In this document: positions 1-6,742 of the stretch, in pieces
Layout of the letters: the number at the start of each line of letters is the position of its first letter
Numbering within the stretch: the first letter of the stretch is position 1
Source of the DNA: Haloarculaceae archaeon
GTDB taxonomy: Archaea > Halobacteriota > Halobacteria > Halobacteriales > Haloarculaceae
Assembly (NCBI GenBank): GCA_018609945.1
Contig: JAHENO010000040.1
Span: 1 to 11,108, forward strand
DNA length: 11,108 nt
Reading direction: 5' to 3'
Translations under genes and position numbers: made by a program
The notes under the pieces: model-generated
Database searches by the model: none
Told to the model about the DNA's origin: nothing
Seen by the model: only the letters and a program-made list of their open reading frames with translations

Positions 1-1
1 C

Positions 2-898
2 AAACGCCGCGGGCCGGCTGTTGCAGACGACCTTCGAAAACTGCTGTCAGACGACACCTCAGTGATGATTTCGGGCCAGCCGTGCTACGGTGCCTGCGAC
101 CTCGATACCGAACTCATGCGCCGGACCGACGTGTTCGTCCACTTCGGGCACTCCCCGATGAAGGAGTCCGAGGGAATCGTCTACGTCCCTCTCTTCTCGA
201 ACGTCGAGGTCAAACCGATCGTGGAGCGTGCCATCGACGAGGAACTCGCCGCTCCCGACGAGGACGCCGACGTCGGCCTCGTGACGACCGCCCAGCACAT
301 GAACAAGTTCGACGAGATGCGGACGCTCCTGGAAGACCGTGGATACACTGTCCACACACGTCGCGGTGACGAGCGCCTCACACACGAGGGGCAGGTGCTG
401 GGCTGTAACTACGCGTCTGCCGAGGTCCCGGCCGACCAGGTGCTGTACGTCGGCGGCGGGAAGTTCCACCCGCTCGGACTGGCGATGGAACACCGCGAAA
501 AAACCGTCGTCATCGCCGACCCCGTCAACAACGTCGTCACGCTCGCCGACGCAGAGCAGTTCCTCAAACAGCGCTACGCGACCGTCCACAAGGCCATGGA
601 CGCCGACCGATGGGGCGTCATCTACTGTACCAAAATCGGCCAGGGGCGGTGGGAGCAGGCACAGGAAATCGTCGCGAACAACGACGACGCCTACCTCATC
701 ACGATGGACGAGGTGACGCCCGACCGCCTGCGCAATTTCGGCCTCGACGCCTACGTGAACACGGGCTGTCCGCGTATCACGACCGACGACGGGCCACAGT
801 TCGACGCGCCCCTGCTCACGCCGGGCGAATACGAGATCGCCGTCGGCAACAAACCCCTCGAGGACCTCTCGTTCGACACCTTCCACGGGACATGGTGA
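2..898 (+). CDS. dph2: Diphthamide synthase Dph2 (2-(3-amino-3-carboxypropyl)histidine synthase), 5' end missing
   Basis: Open from base 2 with no start codon, so the N-terminus lies before the window; 298 residues are visible and archaeal Dph2 is usually about 340. Archaeal Dph2 is a cytosolic [4Fe-4S] enzyme that cleaves S-adenosylmethionine and transfers the 3-amino-3-carboxypropyl group to the diphthamide histidine of translation elongation factor 2. The three cluster cysteines, one per domain, are all recognisable: the Cys of GACD (visible residue 32), of LGCN (135) and of TGCPR (256). Further family-like stretches are DVFVHFGHSP near residue 43 and YVGGGKFHPLG near 149. The reading frame continues upstream of the first Met codons at 62-67, through a sequence that fits the family (ADDLRKLL), so a start at 62 is wrong. 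A methyltransferase gene follows after 33 nt, probably cotranscribed. Confidence 0.95.
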   Translation, partial: KRRGPAVADDLRKLLSDDTSVMISGQPCYGACDLDTELMRRTDVFVHFGHSPMKESEGIVYVPLFSNVEVKPIVERAIDEELAAPDEDADVGLVTTAQHMNKFDEMRTLLEDRGYTVHTRRGDERLTHEGQVLGCNYASAEVPADQVLYVGGGKFHPLGLAMEHREKTVVIADPVNNVVTLADAEQFLKQRYATVHKAMDADRWGVIYCTKIGQGRWEQAQEIVANNDDAYLITMDEVTPDRLRNFGLDAYVNTGCPRITTDDGPQFDAPLLTPGEYEIAVGNKPLEDLSFDTFHGTW

Positions 899-931
899 GA
901 TGACGACAGCGACAGAATGGGGTGAGGCGTA

Positions 932-1486
932 GTGGGTTTCCACACCTTCGACCCGGACCAGGTCGACCGGCTCCGCGGGTCCGACCGGTTTCGCTTCTGC
1001 TCGCGGGAGGAACTCCTCGAACCACTCCCCCGGGGATCGGACGCCGCCATCGTGGACCTCGGTAGTGGCATCGGTTTCTACACGGACGAACTCGCGCCCT
1101 TCGTCGGGCGCATCCACGCGCTCGATCTCCAGCCAGCGATGCACGAACACTACCGCGAGCGTGGCGTTCCGGACAACGTCGTCCTGGAGACCGGCGCGGC
1201 TGACGCGCTGCCCTTCAAGGACGACGCCTTGCAGGGCGCCGTCTCGACGATGACCTTCCACGAGAGCACGACCGAGCCGGCGATGAGCGAACTCGCCAGG
1301 GTGCTCGGGACGGGCGCTCCCGCCGTCGTCGTCGACTGGTCGCGCGACGGCCGCGGGGAGGCTGGCCCGCCGCTGGACGAGCGCTTCGACGCCGCTCGGG
1401 CCCGCGAGTTCTTCGAGGAGGCTGGCTTCGAGATCCGACTCGCCAGCGAGCGCTCCGAGACATTCAGGATCGTCGCCCGCCGCTGA
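932..1486 (+). CDS. Class I SAM-dependent methyltransferase, UbiE/Methyltransf_11-like
   Basis: This encodes 184 residues with a Rossmann methyltransferase fold. Motif I is VDLGSGIGFYT (41-51), the acidic end of strand 2 is ALDLQP (63-68), the third motif region is GAADALPF (88-95), and the strand 4 region is GAVSTMTFHE (102-111). The short C-terminal part (FFEEAGFEI, 160-168) is usual for small-molecule methyltransferases of the UbiE type, but the sequence does not reveal the substrate. The start is a GTG: an in-frame stop at 923-925 rules out a longer reading frame. A GGTGAGG stretch at 921-927 lies 4 nt before the GTG and can serve as a Shine-Dalgarno sequence. It sits 33 nt after dph2 on the same strand, so cotranscription is likely. 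A role connected with diphthamide is only a possibility; the usual diphthamide methyltransferase Dph5 belongs to a different fold. Confidence 0.85.
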   Translation: MGFHTFDPDQVDRLRGSDRFRFCSREELLEPLPRGSDAAIVDLGSGIGFYTDELAPFVGRIHALDLQPAMHEHYRERGVPDNVVLETGAADALPFKDDALQGAVSTMTFHESTTEPAMSELARVLGTGAPAVVVDWSRDGRGEAGPPLDERFDAARAREFFEEAGFEIRLASERSETFRIVARR

Positions 1487-1526
1487 GACTGCCTCTTCGA
1501 ACGCGGCTGTATTACCACTGATTATG

Positions 1527-1542
1527 TACAAACATTTTTGTA
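1527..1542. repeat. Inverted repeat over the METTL5-like gene promoter
   Basis: TACAAA and TTTGTA are perfect 6-bp inverted arms separated by the 4-bp spacer CATT. The right arm overlaps the TATA-like element of the next gene. A symmetric site at this position is where a dimeric regulator could block or assist TBP/TFB binding. The stretch is AT-rich, so chance is a real alternative. Confidence 0.4.
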
Positions 1543-1543
1543 T
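1535..1543 (+). promoter_or_regulatory. TATA-like element for a leaderless transcript (METTL5-like gene)
   Basis: The AT-rich stretch TTTTTGTAT is centred about 27 nt before the ATG at 1566, the haloarchaeal spacing when transcription starts at or next to the start codon. The surrounding coding DNA is strongly GC-rich, which makes the element stand out. No convincing Shine-Dalgarno sequence precedes the ATG, in line with leaderless translation. Confidence 0.55.
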
Positions 1544-1565
1544 TAACTAGAGGTATTGACTGTGG

Positions 1566-2186
1566 ATGGCAACGAAGAGCGAGTTGACACAGCAACTCGG
1601 GGTCGTGGTGGGGTTCGACGACCCGCGGGCGGACCTCGAACAGTACAGGACGCCGCCCGAACTCGCGGCCCACCTCGTCCACACCGCGGACCTGCAGGGC
1701 GACATCGACGGCAGGGACGTGGTCGACCTGGGGTGTGGGACGGGGATGCTCGCGCTCGGGGCCGCGCTCCGGGGCCCCCGTCGGGTCGTCGGCGTGGACA
1801 TCGATCCCGACCCGCTGGCGACCGCGCGGGAGAACGAACGCCGCGTCGGGTCGGCCAGCAGCGTTTCGTGGATCCGCGCCGACGCCACCGAGGTGCCGCT
1901 GTGCCCCGACGGCGAGACGACGGTGGTGATGAACCCGCCCTTCGGGGCCCAGGCCGGCAGCGAGCACGCCGACCGCGCGTTCCTCGAGGCCACTGCCCGC
2001 GTCGCGGACGTCTCCTACTCGATCCACAACGCCGACAGCGCCGACTTCGTCGAGGCCTTCGCCGGGGACAACGCTGGCGAGGTGACACACGCCTTCCGCG
2101 CGGAGTTCGAACTCCCGCGGCAGTTCGCGTTCCACGACGACGAAAGCCGCGTGCTGGACGTCGAGGTGTTCCGCATCGAGTGGTGA
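1566..2186 (+). CDS. METTL5-like N6-adenine methyltransferase (probable rRNA methyltransferase)
   Basis: This is a complete protein of 206 residues. It carries the METTL5-like start LEQYRTPPELAAHL (24-37), SAM motif I DLGCGTG (54-60), GVDID (76-80), the catalytic NPPFG (123-127) typical of enzymes that methylate the exocyclic amine of adenine, and HADRAFL (134-140). The C-terminus contains the FAFH...LDVEVFRIEW segment usual for the family. Human METTL5 makes N6-methyladenosine in 18S rRNA with the activator TRMT112; archaeal relatives are inferred to modify small-subunit rRNA, possibly with an archaeal Trm112, which is not encoded here. The start is chosen because a TATA-like element lies about 27 nt upstream. 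The gene ends 7 nt from the stop of the convergent rhomboid gene. Confidence 0.88.
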   Translation: MATKSELTQQLGVVVGFDDPRADLEQYRTPPELAAHLVHTADLQGDIDGRDVVDLGCGTGMLALGAALRGPRRVVGVDIDPDPLATARENERRVGSASSVSWIRADATEVPLCPDGETTVVMNPPFGAQAGSEHADRAFLEATARVADVSYSIHNADSADFVEAFAGDNAGEVTHAFRAEFELPRQFAFHDDESRVLDVEVFRIEW

Positions 2187-2193
2187 GGATACT

Positions 2194-3849
2194 CTATTCT
2201 CGCTCGCGCTGGACCTTGAGTTCGAACTTGGCGATTGGCACCCGAGTCCCGTCGTGGATCGCACGGAGTCGGTCGCCAGTCCTGTTGAACCGGATGTCGG
2301 CGACGGTCACGTTGCGACCCTCTCGGGGCACAGGTGCGGTCCCGACGACGGTGTCGTTTCGCCGGACCGCAACCTCGTAGCCGGGCGCTGCGGGCCGGAT
2401 GGCGATCCGGCTGTCGTTGAGCACGACCGGCGAGACTGCCGGCTCGGCGGTGTAGACCTGTTTTCGGGGTCCATCGGGCGGCTGGATGTACACCGTGTAG
2501 GTCTCCGGGCCGTCGATGACAGACCACGTCGTCCGGTTGACGACGACCGTCTCGCGCCAGCCCACGCCCCCGACCGGGACGCGGACCCTTCCCCTGACCT
2601 TGAGTCGCTGGGCCGGGACGACCACCTCCCAGGCGTCGCGCCGGTCGCTCGCGACGACGACGCCGCTGGTGTTGATGGCGAACGCGTCCCTGATGAAGGG
2701 GACCTCCACAGCGCCGATGTAGCGGTCGGGGACGTCCTCGACGTAGGTGACCGTGTAGTCGCGCACCTCGACGCCGGTGTCGGCCTCGGGTCCCGGTGAG
2801 ACTGCGACCGCGTTGTACGGCACCGCGACCACTCCCAGCGCGAGCACGCCGGCGAGCAGCAACCCGGCGGCGGCCTCCCGACGAGAGAGGTCGATCCTGG
2901 AAACGAGTGTGCCGTCACCGGCCGCGAGCGACACGGCGACGAGTCCCGCCAGTACGAACACGAGCGCGAGACCGGCCCCCCGGAAGAGGACGTACTCGGT
3001 CCCCCCCAGGTACCAGTAGACGGCCCACAGCGACTTCGCGACCCCGAAGACCAGGACCGCCAGCCAGACGCGCCCGACGCCGGGCCACTCCCCGCGCCGG
3101 CGGACGACGAGTAGCCCGACCAGGACGCCGAGCAGGAGTCCGAGTGCGTGCCCCTGGACGGCAACGTCGGCCCAGTATGGCGTGACGAACTGCGTGCGTC
3201 CGCGGGCAGTCAGGACGGGGTTGTCGAGCGAGAAGTAGGTCAGGCGCACCACTCGCTCGACGACGAGCGCGACGATGCCGGCGACCGGTCTCGTGACAAG
3301 GACGAACCCCCCGAACGCGAAGACGACGCCCGAGAACCCGATGAGTGCACCGGGGATCATGAAACTCGTCGCCAGTCCGACGACGAACACGGCGGCAACG
3401 AAGACCGCGACGCGAACGAAGGGATTCTCGAGCCACGAGCCGAAGGAGTGACTCCCCCGTTCGGTGGGGTAGTGACTCCAGGCGTACTCCGCGATGGGGG
3501 CGAAGGCGACCGTCGAGACGAGATTCCCGATAATGTGGCTGTCGCTGGAGTGGGAGAACGGGCCGAACACCATCCCCAGCGGGTAGGAGTAGGACCACGA
3601 CCGGAAGCCGACCACGACGGGCTGGCCGAGTTCGGCCGTCCCCTGAATGACGTAGTAGATGACCAGCAGTGCCGCGACGACGATGGCGGTCCCCCACGGA
3701 ACCCCGAGAATCAGCCGCTTTCTGAGCCGGGCAAGCGGTCGGCGTTCGGTGCGGACACGCAGGAGGACGTAGGCAGAAAAAAGCAGTGCCAGGACCAGCG
3801 CCCAGAGGCTGACTGCCTCCAGCAGGCCATCGTCCGGCAACGTCGCCAT
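2194..3849 (-). CDS. Rhomboid-family intramembrane serine protease with a large C-terminal soluble domain
   Basis: This encodes 551 residues. The rhomboid core shows HIIGN (105-109, the conserved HxxxN of the second core helix), GFSG with the probable nucleophile Ser173, and HALGLLLG with the probable catalytic His234 followed by the usual GxxxG spacing. Hydrophobic segments lie near residues 14-32, 48-70, 103-121, 145-163, 168-188, 190-204, 229-249, 260-281, 290-310 and 327-349, more than the six or seven helices of a simple rhomboid. After the last helix, about 200 residues (350-551) are soluble, rich in alternating hydrophobic residues and look beta-rich; I do not recognise this domain. 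Rhomboids cut transmembrane substrates within the membrane. The start has a TATA-like element about 27 nt upstream. The substrate is unknown. Confidence 0.88.
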   Translation of the reverse strand: MATLPDDGLLEAVSLWALVLALLFSAYVLLRVRTERRPLARLRKRLILGVPWGTAIVVAALLVIYYVIQGTAELGQPVVVGFRSWSYSYPLGMVFGPFSHSSDSHIIGNLVSTVAFAPIAEYAWSHYPTERGSHSFGSWLENPFVRVAVFVAAVFVVGLATSFMIPGALIGFSGVVFAFGGFVLVTRPVAGIVALVVERVVRLTYFSLDNPVLTARGRTQFVTPYWADVAVQGHALGLLLGVLVGLLVVRRRGEWPGVGRVWLAVLVFGVAKSLWAVYWYLGGTEYVLFRGAGLALVFVLAGLVAVSLAAGDGTLVSRIDLSRREAAAGLLLAGVLALGVVAVPYNAVAVSPGPEADTGVEVRDYTVTYVEDVPDRYIGAVEVPFIRDAFAINTSGVVVASDRRDAWEVVVPAQRLKVRGRVRVPVGGVGWRETVVVNRTTWSVIDGPETYTVYIQPPDGPRKQVYTAEPAVSPVVLNDSRIAIRPAAPGYEVAVRRNDTVVGTAPVPREGRNVTVADIRFNRTGDRLRAIHDGTRVPIAKFELKVQRERE

Positions 3850-3871
3850 GGGCTACCCCTGGGGCCGGGAG

Positions 3872-3882
3872 GGATTATGCTT
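3872..3882 (-). promoter_or_regulatory. TATA-like element for the rhomboid gene
   Basis: Read on the minus strand this is AAGCATAATCC, centred about 27 nt upstream of the ATG at 3849. It lies in the 80-bp gap after the membrane-protein gene and suggests that the rhomboid gene has its own leaderless start, although readthrough from purE is possible. Confidence 0.4.
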
Positions 3883-3929
3883 ACCGCCCGTGTGCGCTGC
3901 CTGGTTGATTCCCGGCTGGGCCCGGAGTG

Positions 3930-4700
3930 CTACTCCTGGCCCGTCTCCGTCGGGAGGGTCGGCTGTCCGTCAGCGGCGTCGTCCGTGGGTTGTTCGCTGT
4001 CCCCATCTGCGTCCGCGGAGCCGACACCAGTCGGTAGCGACTCGATGTCCTCACCCGACGCGATCCGCCCCAGCATCATCCGCCGCCTGAAGACGTAGAT
4101 GGCGAGGAAGAACACCCGTCCGGGGATCGGAAACCCGAGGACGACCAGCCAGTAGATGCCGTCGGCGAGCCAGTTCTCGTCGGCCGCCGAGCGAGCAAGG
4201 GCGACGTACCGGATGTCGTAGTAGGCCGCGACGAAGGTGAACCCGACGAGGACGAGCACCCCCACGAGAACGACCGCCCCGACCGGGGAGAGCGCTCCCG
4301 GGTCGAAATACCGCTGGGAAGCGAGCGAGCCGAGCGTCGTGGCGACGACGCCCACTACCAGGGGCAGTTTCCAGTAGCCGGAGGGTTCGTCGGCGCGGGC
4401 GACCTCCCGACGACGGAACAAGTACCCGAGGAACACGCCGACGTTCGCGCCGGGAAAGAGGCCGGCCACGGCCCACTGGCGCCAGTCGGGTCGCCACCAG
4501 GACTCTCCGGAGCCGCCGGTCCGCCGGGCGTCCAGCGCGAGCAGCAGTGCCGCGACGACAGCGAGCGCCAGGATCGCGAGGTCGGCTCCCGGCGGCATCG
4601 TCTCCGGACTGGCCAGGGCCCACGCCAGCAACACTGCCTGGAGGGTCAGCAGTCCGCCGAGCGCCGAGAGTCGGACCCACGCACCATCGCGCTCGAACAT
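3930..4700 (-). CDS. Six-helix membrane protein of unknown function with an internal repeat
   Basis: I do not recognise this 256-residue protein. Six hydrophobic segments are visible near 12-30, 40-57, 76-95, 111-128, 137-160 and 180-204, followed by an acidic, Thr/Ser-rich and probably disordered tail (about 215-256). The third and sixth segments share a pattern: Trp, five residues, Phe-Pro, a hydrophobic run with Phe-Leu and Tyr, then Phe-Arg-Arg-Arg (76-98 and 184-207). This suggests a duplicated three-helix unit. The pattern resembles the short N-terminal membrane segment of phospholipase D-like proteins, but no catalytic motif is seen. The ATG lies 10 nt after the purE stop, so it is probably cotranscribed with purE; no role in purine synthesis can be inferred. 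Confidence 0.75.
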   Translation of the reverse strand: MFERDGAWVRLSALGGLLTLQAVLLAWALASPETMPPGADLAILALAVVAALLLALDARRTGGSGESWWRPDWRQWAVAGLFPGANVGVFLGYLFRRREVARADEPSGYWKLPLVVGVVATTLGSLASQRYFDPGALSPVGAVVLVGVLVLVGFTFVAAYYDIRYVALARSAADENWLADGIYWLVVLGFPIPGRVFFLAIYVFRRRMMLGRIASGEDIESLPTGVGSADADGDSEQPTDDAADGQPTLPTETGQE

Positions 4701-4710
4701 CGTCGGGGGG

Positions 4711-5346
4711 TCACTCCCGCCCCTGGAAGTCCGGCGTGCCGCGCTCGTGGAGGTCCCGCGAGACGTCTGCGACGCCGGCCTGGAGGTCCTCGTGGTACGC
4801 CCGCAGCCTGTCTTCGAGGTCGGGGTGCTGGCGGGCGAGCATCTGGACGGCCGACAGCGCCGCGTTGAACGACTTGCCCGCGTCGACGGCCACCAGCGGC
4901 GCGCCCTGTGGCATCCCGATCACCGAGTCCACCGACTTCTCCTGGACGGGCACGCCGATCACTGGGAGCGGGTACGCGATCGAGGCGGTCATGTTCGGGA
5001 GGTCCGCGGACTTCCCGCCGGCGCCGGCGATGATGACGTCCAGACCCCGAGCGGCAGCGGTTTCGGCGTACGCGTACAACAGGTCGGGCGTGCGGTGGGC
5101 AGAGACGACGTAGGTTTCGAACGTAAAGCGCGCCTCCGGGGGTTCGTCGTAGCTCGTCTGTTCCACGAACCCCAGTTCCGTCAGCGCGTCGTACGCGCCC
5201 GGCCGCCCCTCCTCGGACCCGGCCATTACGTCCAGGTCCGAGTCCGATCCCATGATGATGCCGATCTCCGGCGTCTCCTCGGGTGGTCGGTCGCGGCTGG
5301 CCTCCGTCTCGAGCGTGCCGATGAGCGAGTCCAGTTCGTCAGTCAC
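4711..5346 (-). CDS. purE: N5-carboxyaminoimidazole ribonucleotide mutase PurE
   Basis: PurE converts N5-CAIR, the product of PurK, to CAIR in de novo purine synthesis. In this 211-residue protein the signatures are GIIMGSDSD (29-37), SAHRTP (82-87, with the catalytic-type His84), IIAGAGG (105-111) and PVIGVPVQ (128-135). Compared with E. coli PurE there are about 20 extra residues between GSDSD and SAHRTP, and the AAHLPGM loop is replaced by KSADLPNM, so the usual second His is absent. I chose the GTG at 5346 because AGGTG at 5352-5356 lies 5 nt upstream as a Shine-Dalgarno sequence and the protein then begins MTDELDSLI, as I recall for haloarchaeal PurE. An ATG at 5436 would add 30 residues that run across the putative promoter. 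PurK upstream supports the mutase (class I) function. Confidence 0.92.
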   Translation of the reverse strand: MTDELDSLIGTLETEASRDRPPEETPEIGIIMGSDSDLDVMAGSEEGRPGAYDALTELGFVEQTSYDEPPEARFTFETYVVSAHRTPDLLYAYAETAAARGLDVIIAGAGGKSADLPNMTASIAYPLPVIGVPVQEKSVDSVIGMPQGAPLVAVDAGKSFNAALSAVQMLARQHPDLEDRLRAYHEDLQAGVADVSRDLHERGTPDFQGRE

Positions 5347-5351
5347 GCTCG

Positions 5352-5356
5352 CACCT
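5352..5356 (-). promoter_or_regulatory. Ribosome binding site deciding the purE start
   Basis: On the minus strand this reads AGGTG, 5 nt before the GTG codon at 5346-5344, and matches the core complementary to the 3' end of 16S rRNA. It supports the GTG start over the upstream ATG at 5436. Confidence 0.5.
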
Positions 5357-5400
5357 GCGTCCGCGAGTCCCCTAAGCGTTGCCAGTTCTGTTCCGCCAGG

Positions 5401-5411
5401 TGATATTATCA
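5401..5411 (-). promoter_or_regulatory. Putative purE promoter: TATA-like palindrome
   Basis: TGATATTATCA is a perfect odd palindrome (arms TGATA and TATCA around one T) and the only AT-rich stretch in the purK-purE gap. On the minus strand it reads TGATAATATCA and is centred about 60 nt before the purE GTG, which would give a leader of roughly 33 nt that includes the Shine-Dalgarno sequence. AGGTGAT occurs directly repeated at 5399-5405 and 5412-5418, overlapping and abutting it. The rest of the gap (5347-5557) holds nothing else that I can support. Confidence 0.4.
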
Positions 5412-5557
5412 GGTGATCGAATCGGGTGGATGCCACTCTTCCGGCGAATGGGAGCCTCGACCTGGCGAATCGAGACCGACGTCAGAGAGCGGATCGACAG
5501 AGCGTTCGACGGTCGGTGCGGCTGAGGTCCGGTCACCCGGACGCCAGTCGGGCGCTG

Positions 5558-6703
5558 TCACTCGAAGGTCAGCGCGTCCCGGACCTCGCGGACACTCCCG
5601 AGCAAGGCGTCGCGCTCGCGGTCGGTCGAGAGCGTGAGGTGACCCATCTTCCGGAGCCGGTAGACCTCCCGTTTGCCATACCAGTGGACGGCGAGCGCGT
5701 CGGTCCTCAGCGCCGCGTCCAGTCCCGCGAGCGACGCCTCCTGGCGGCCGTCGACGTCACCCAGGATGTTGGCCGTCGCCGTCGGCGCCCGCTGGGCGGT
5801 CGTGCCGAGGGGCATCCCACAGACTGCCCGGACGTGCTGTTCGAACTGCGAGGTGTGACACCCCTCGATGGTCCAGTGCCCCGAGTTGTGGGGTCGCGGG
5901 GCGATCTCGTTCAGGAGAATCTGCCCGTCGCGGGTCTCGAACAGTTCGATGCCGTAGACGCCCCGGCCCGTCATGACGTCGAGGACATCCCCCGCCACGC
6001 CCCGTGCGCGCTCGCGAACCTTCGCGGGGGCGCGGGCCGGGGCGACCATCTCGCGGAGGATCTCTTCCTCGTGGATCGTCTCCGTAACGGGGAACGTATC
6101 GCGGCCGTCGACGCCGACGCAGCCCATTACCGCGAGTTCCCGCTCGAAGTCGACGAACTCCTCGACCATGGCCGGCCCATCGAGCGCAGCGAAGGCGTCC
6201 TCGACGTCGTCGGGGCCGTGGACGGGCACGTTCCCGCGGCCGTCGTATCCCCCCTGGCGAGCTTTGAGCATCGCCGGATATCCCAGCTCGTCGAGTGCCT
6301 CGCGCAACTCTCCGGCCGAATCGACGCCCCTGAACGCGGGCACGGGGACGCCGGCGTCCCGGAGGCGGCGTTTCTGGACGAGTTTGTCCTGGATTGTCCG
6401 GAGGGTCTCTGGGCGTGGGTGGACCGGCGTCTCCGTCTCCCGGCCGACCCGCTCCAGCACGTCCGGGTCGGCGAGTTCGATCTCGAAGGTGAGGTAGTCG
6501 GCCCGCTCGCCGAGTTCGCGGAGCGTTGCCTCGTCGTCGAACCCCCCGACGACCTGGTCGCGGACCACCGGCGCCGCGGGTGCGTCGGGCGTGGGGTCCG
6601 ACACCACCACCTCGACGCCCAGCGGTGCGGCGGCCTCGCCGAGCATCCGGCCGAGCTGTCCCCCGCCGACCACGCCCAGCGTCAGGCCTGGCGCTCGTGT
6701 CAT
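5558..6703 (-). CDS. purK: N5-carboxyaminoimidazole ribonucleotide synthase PurK
   Basis: PurK is an ATP-grasp enzyme that carboxylates 5-aminoimidazole ribonucleotide with bicarbonate and ATP to give N5-CAIR, the PurE substrate. With the start chosen here it has 381 residues, typical of the family. It begins with the Gly-rich GVVGGGQLGRML (about 9-20). The ATP-grasp part shows IQDKLVQKRRL (about 103-113), MLKARQGGYDGRGN (about 145-158), and the metal-binding LLNEIAPRPHNSGHWT (about 261-276), followed by the C-terminal domain. I prefer the ATG at 6703: the alternative ATG at 6730 adds nine residues (MSPAGKGRP) not expected before the Rossmann strand and falls within the likely promoter. purE follows on the same strand after 211 nt. 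Confidence 0.95.
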   Translation of the reverse strand: MTRAPGLTLGVVGGGQLGRMLGEAAAPLGVEVVVSDPTPDAPAAPVVRDQVVGGFDDEATLRELGERADYLTFEIELADPDVLERVGRETETPVHPRPETLRTIQDKLVQKRRLRDAGVPVPAFRGVDSAGELREALDELGYPAMLKARQGGYDGRGNVPVHGPDDVEDAFAALDGPAMVEEFVDFERELAVMGCVGVDGRDTFPVTETIHEEEILREMVAPARAPAKVRERARGVAGDVLDVMTGRGVYGIELFETRDGQILLNEIAPRPHNSGHWTIEGCHTSQFEQHVRAVCGMPLGTTAQRAPTATANILGDVDGRQEASLAGLDAALRTDALAVHWYGKREVYRLRKMGHLTLSTDRERDALLGSVREVRDALTFE

Positions 6704-6728
6704 GGGGCGGCCTTTCCCCGCCGGCGAC

Positions 6729-6742
6729 ATAAGGATTTTATC
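6729..6742 (-). promoter_or_regulatory. Putative purK promoter overlapping the end of the Agl23-like gene
   Basis: On the minus strand this reads AGATAAAATCCTTA. AT-rich elements centred near 6731 and 6738 lie about 28-35 nt before the purK ATG at 6703, in otherwise GC-rich DNA. The element overlaps the TAA stop (6738-6740) of the upstream Agl23-like gene. Confidence 0.45.

Noticed and set aside
59..1531. Minus-strand open frame of 490 codons opposite dph2 and the methyltransferase
   Set aside because: It spans two convincing plus-strand genes and the gap between them. The translation shows no family motif and is explained by strong G/C bias at third codon positions, which keeps antisense frames open.
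1512..2264. Minus-strand open frame of 250 codons opposite the METTL5-like gene
   Set aside because: It lies opposite a gene with all METTL5 motifs and would overlap the rhomboid gene end.
3148..4098. Plus-strand open frame opposite the rhomboid gene start and the membrane-protein end
   Set aside because: The translation is low-complexity, rich in Arg, Asp and Gly, with no motif, while the minus-strand frames encode clear membrane proteins.
6704..6730. Longer PurK form starting at ATG 6730
   Set aside because: It adds nine residues before the usual N-terminus and falls in the AT-rich promoter element.
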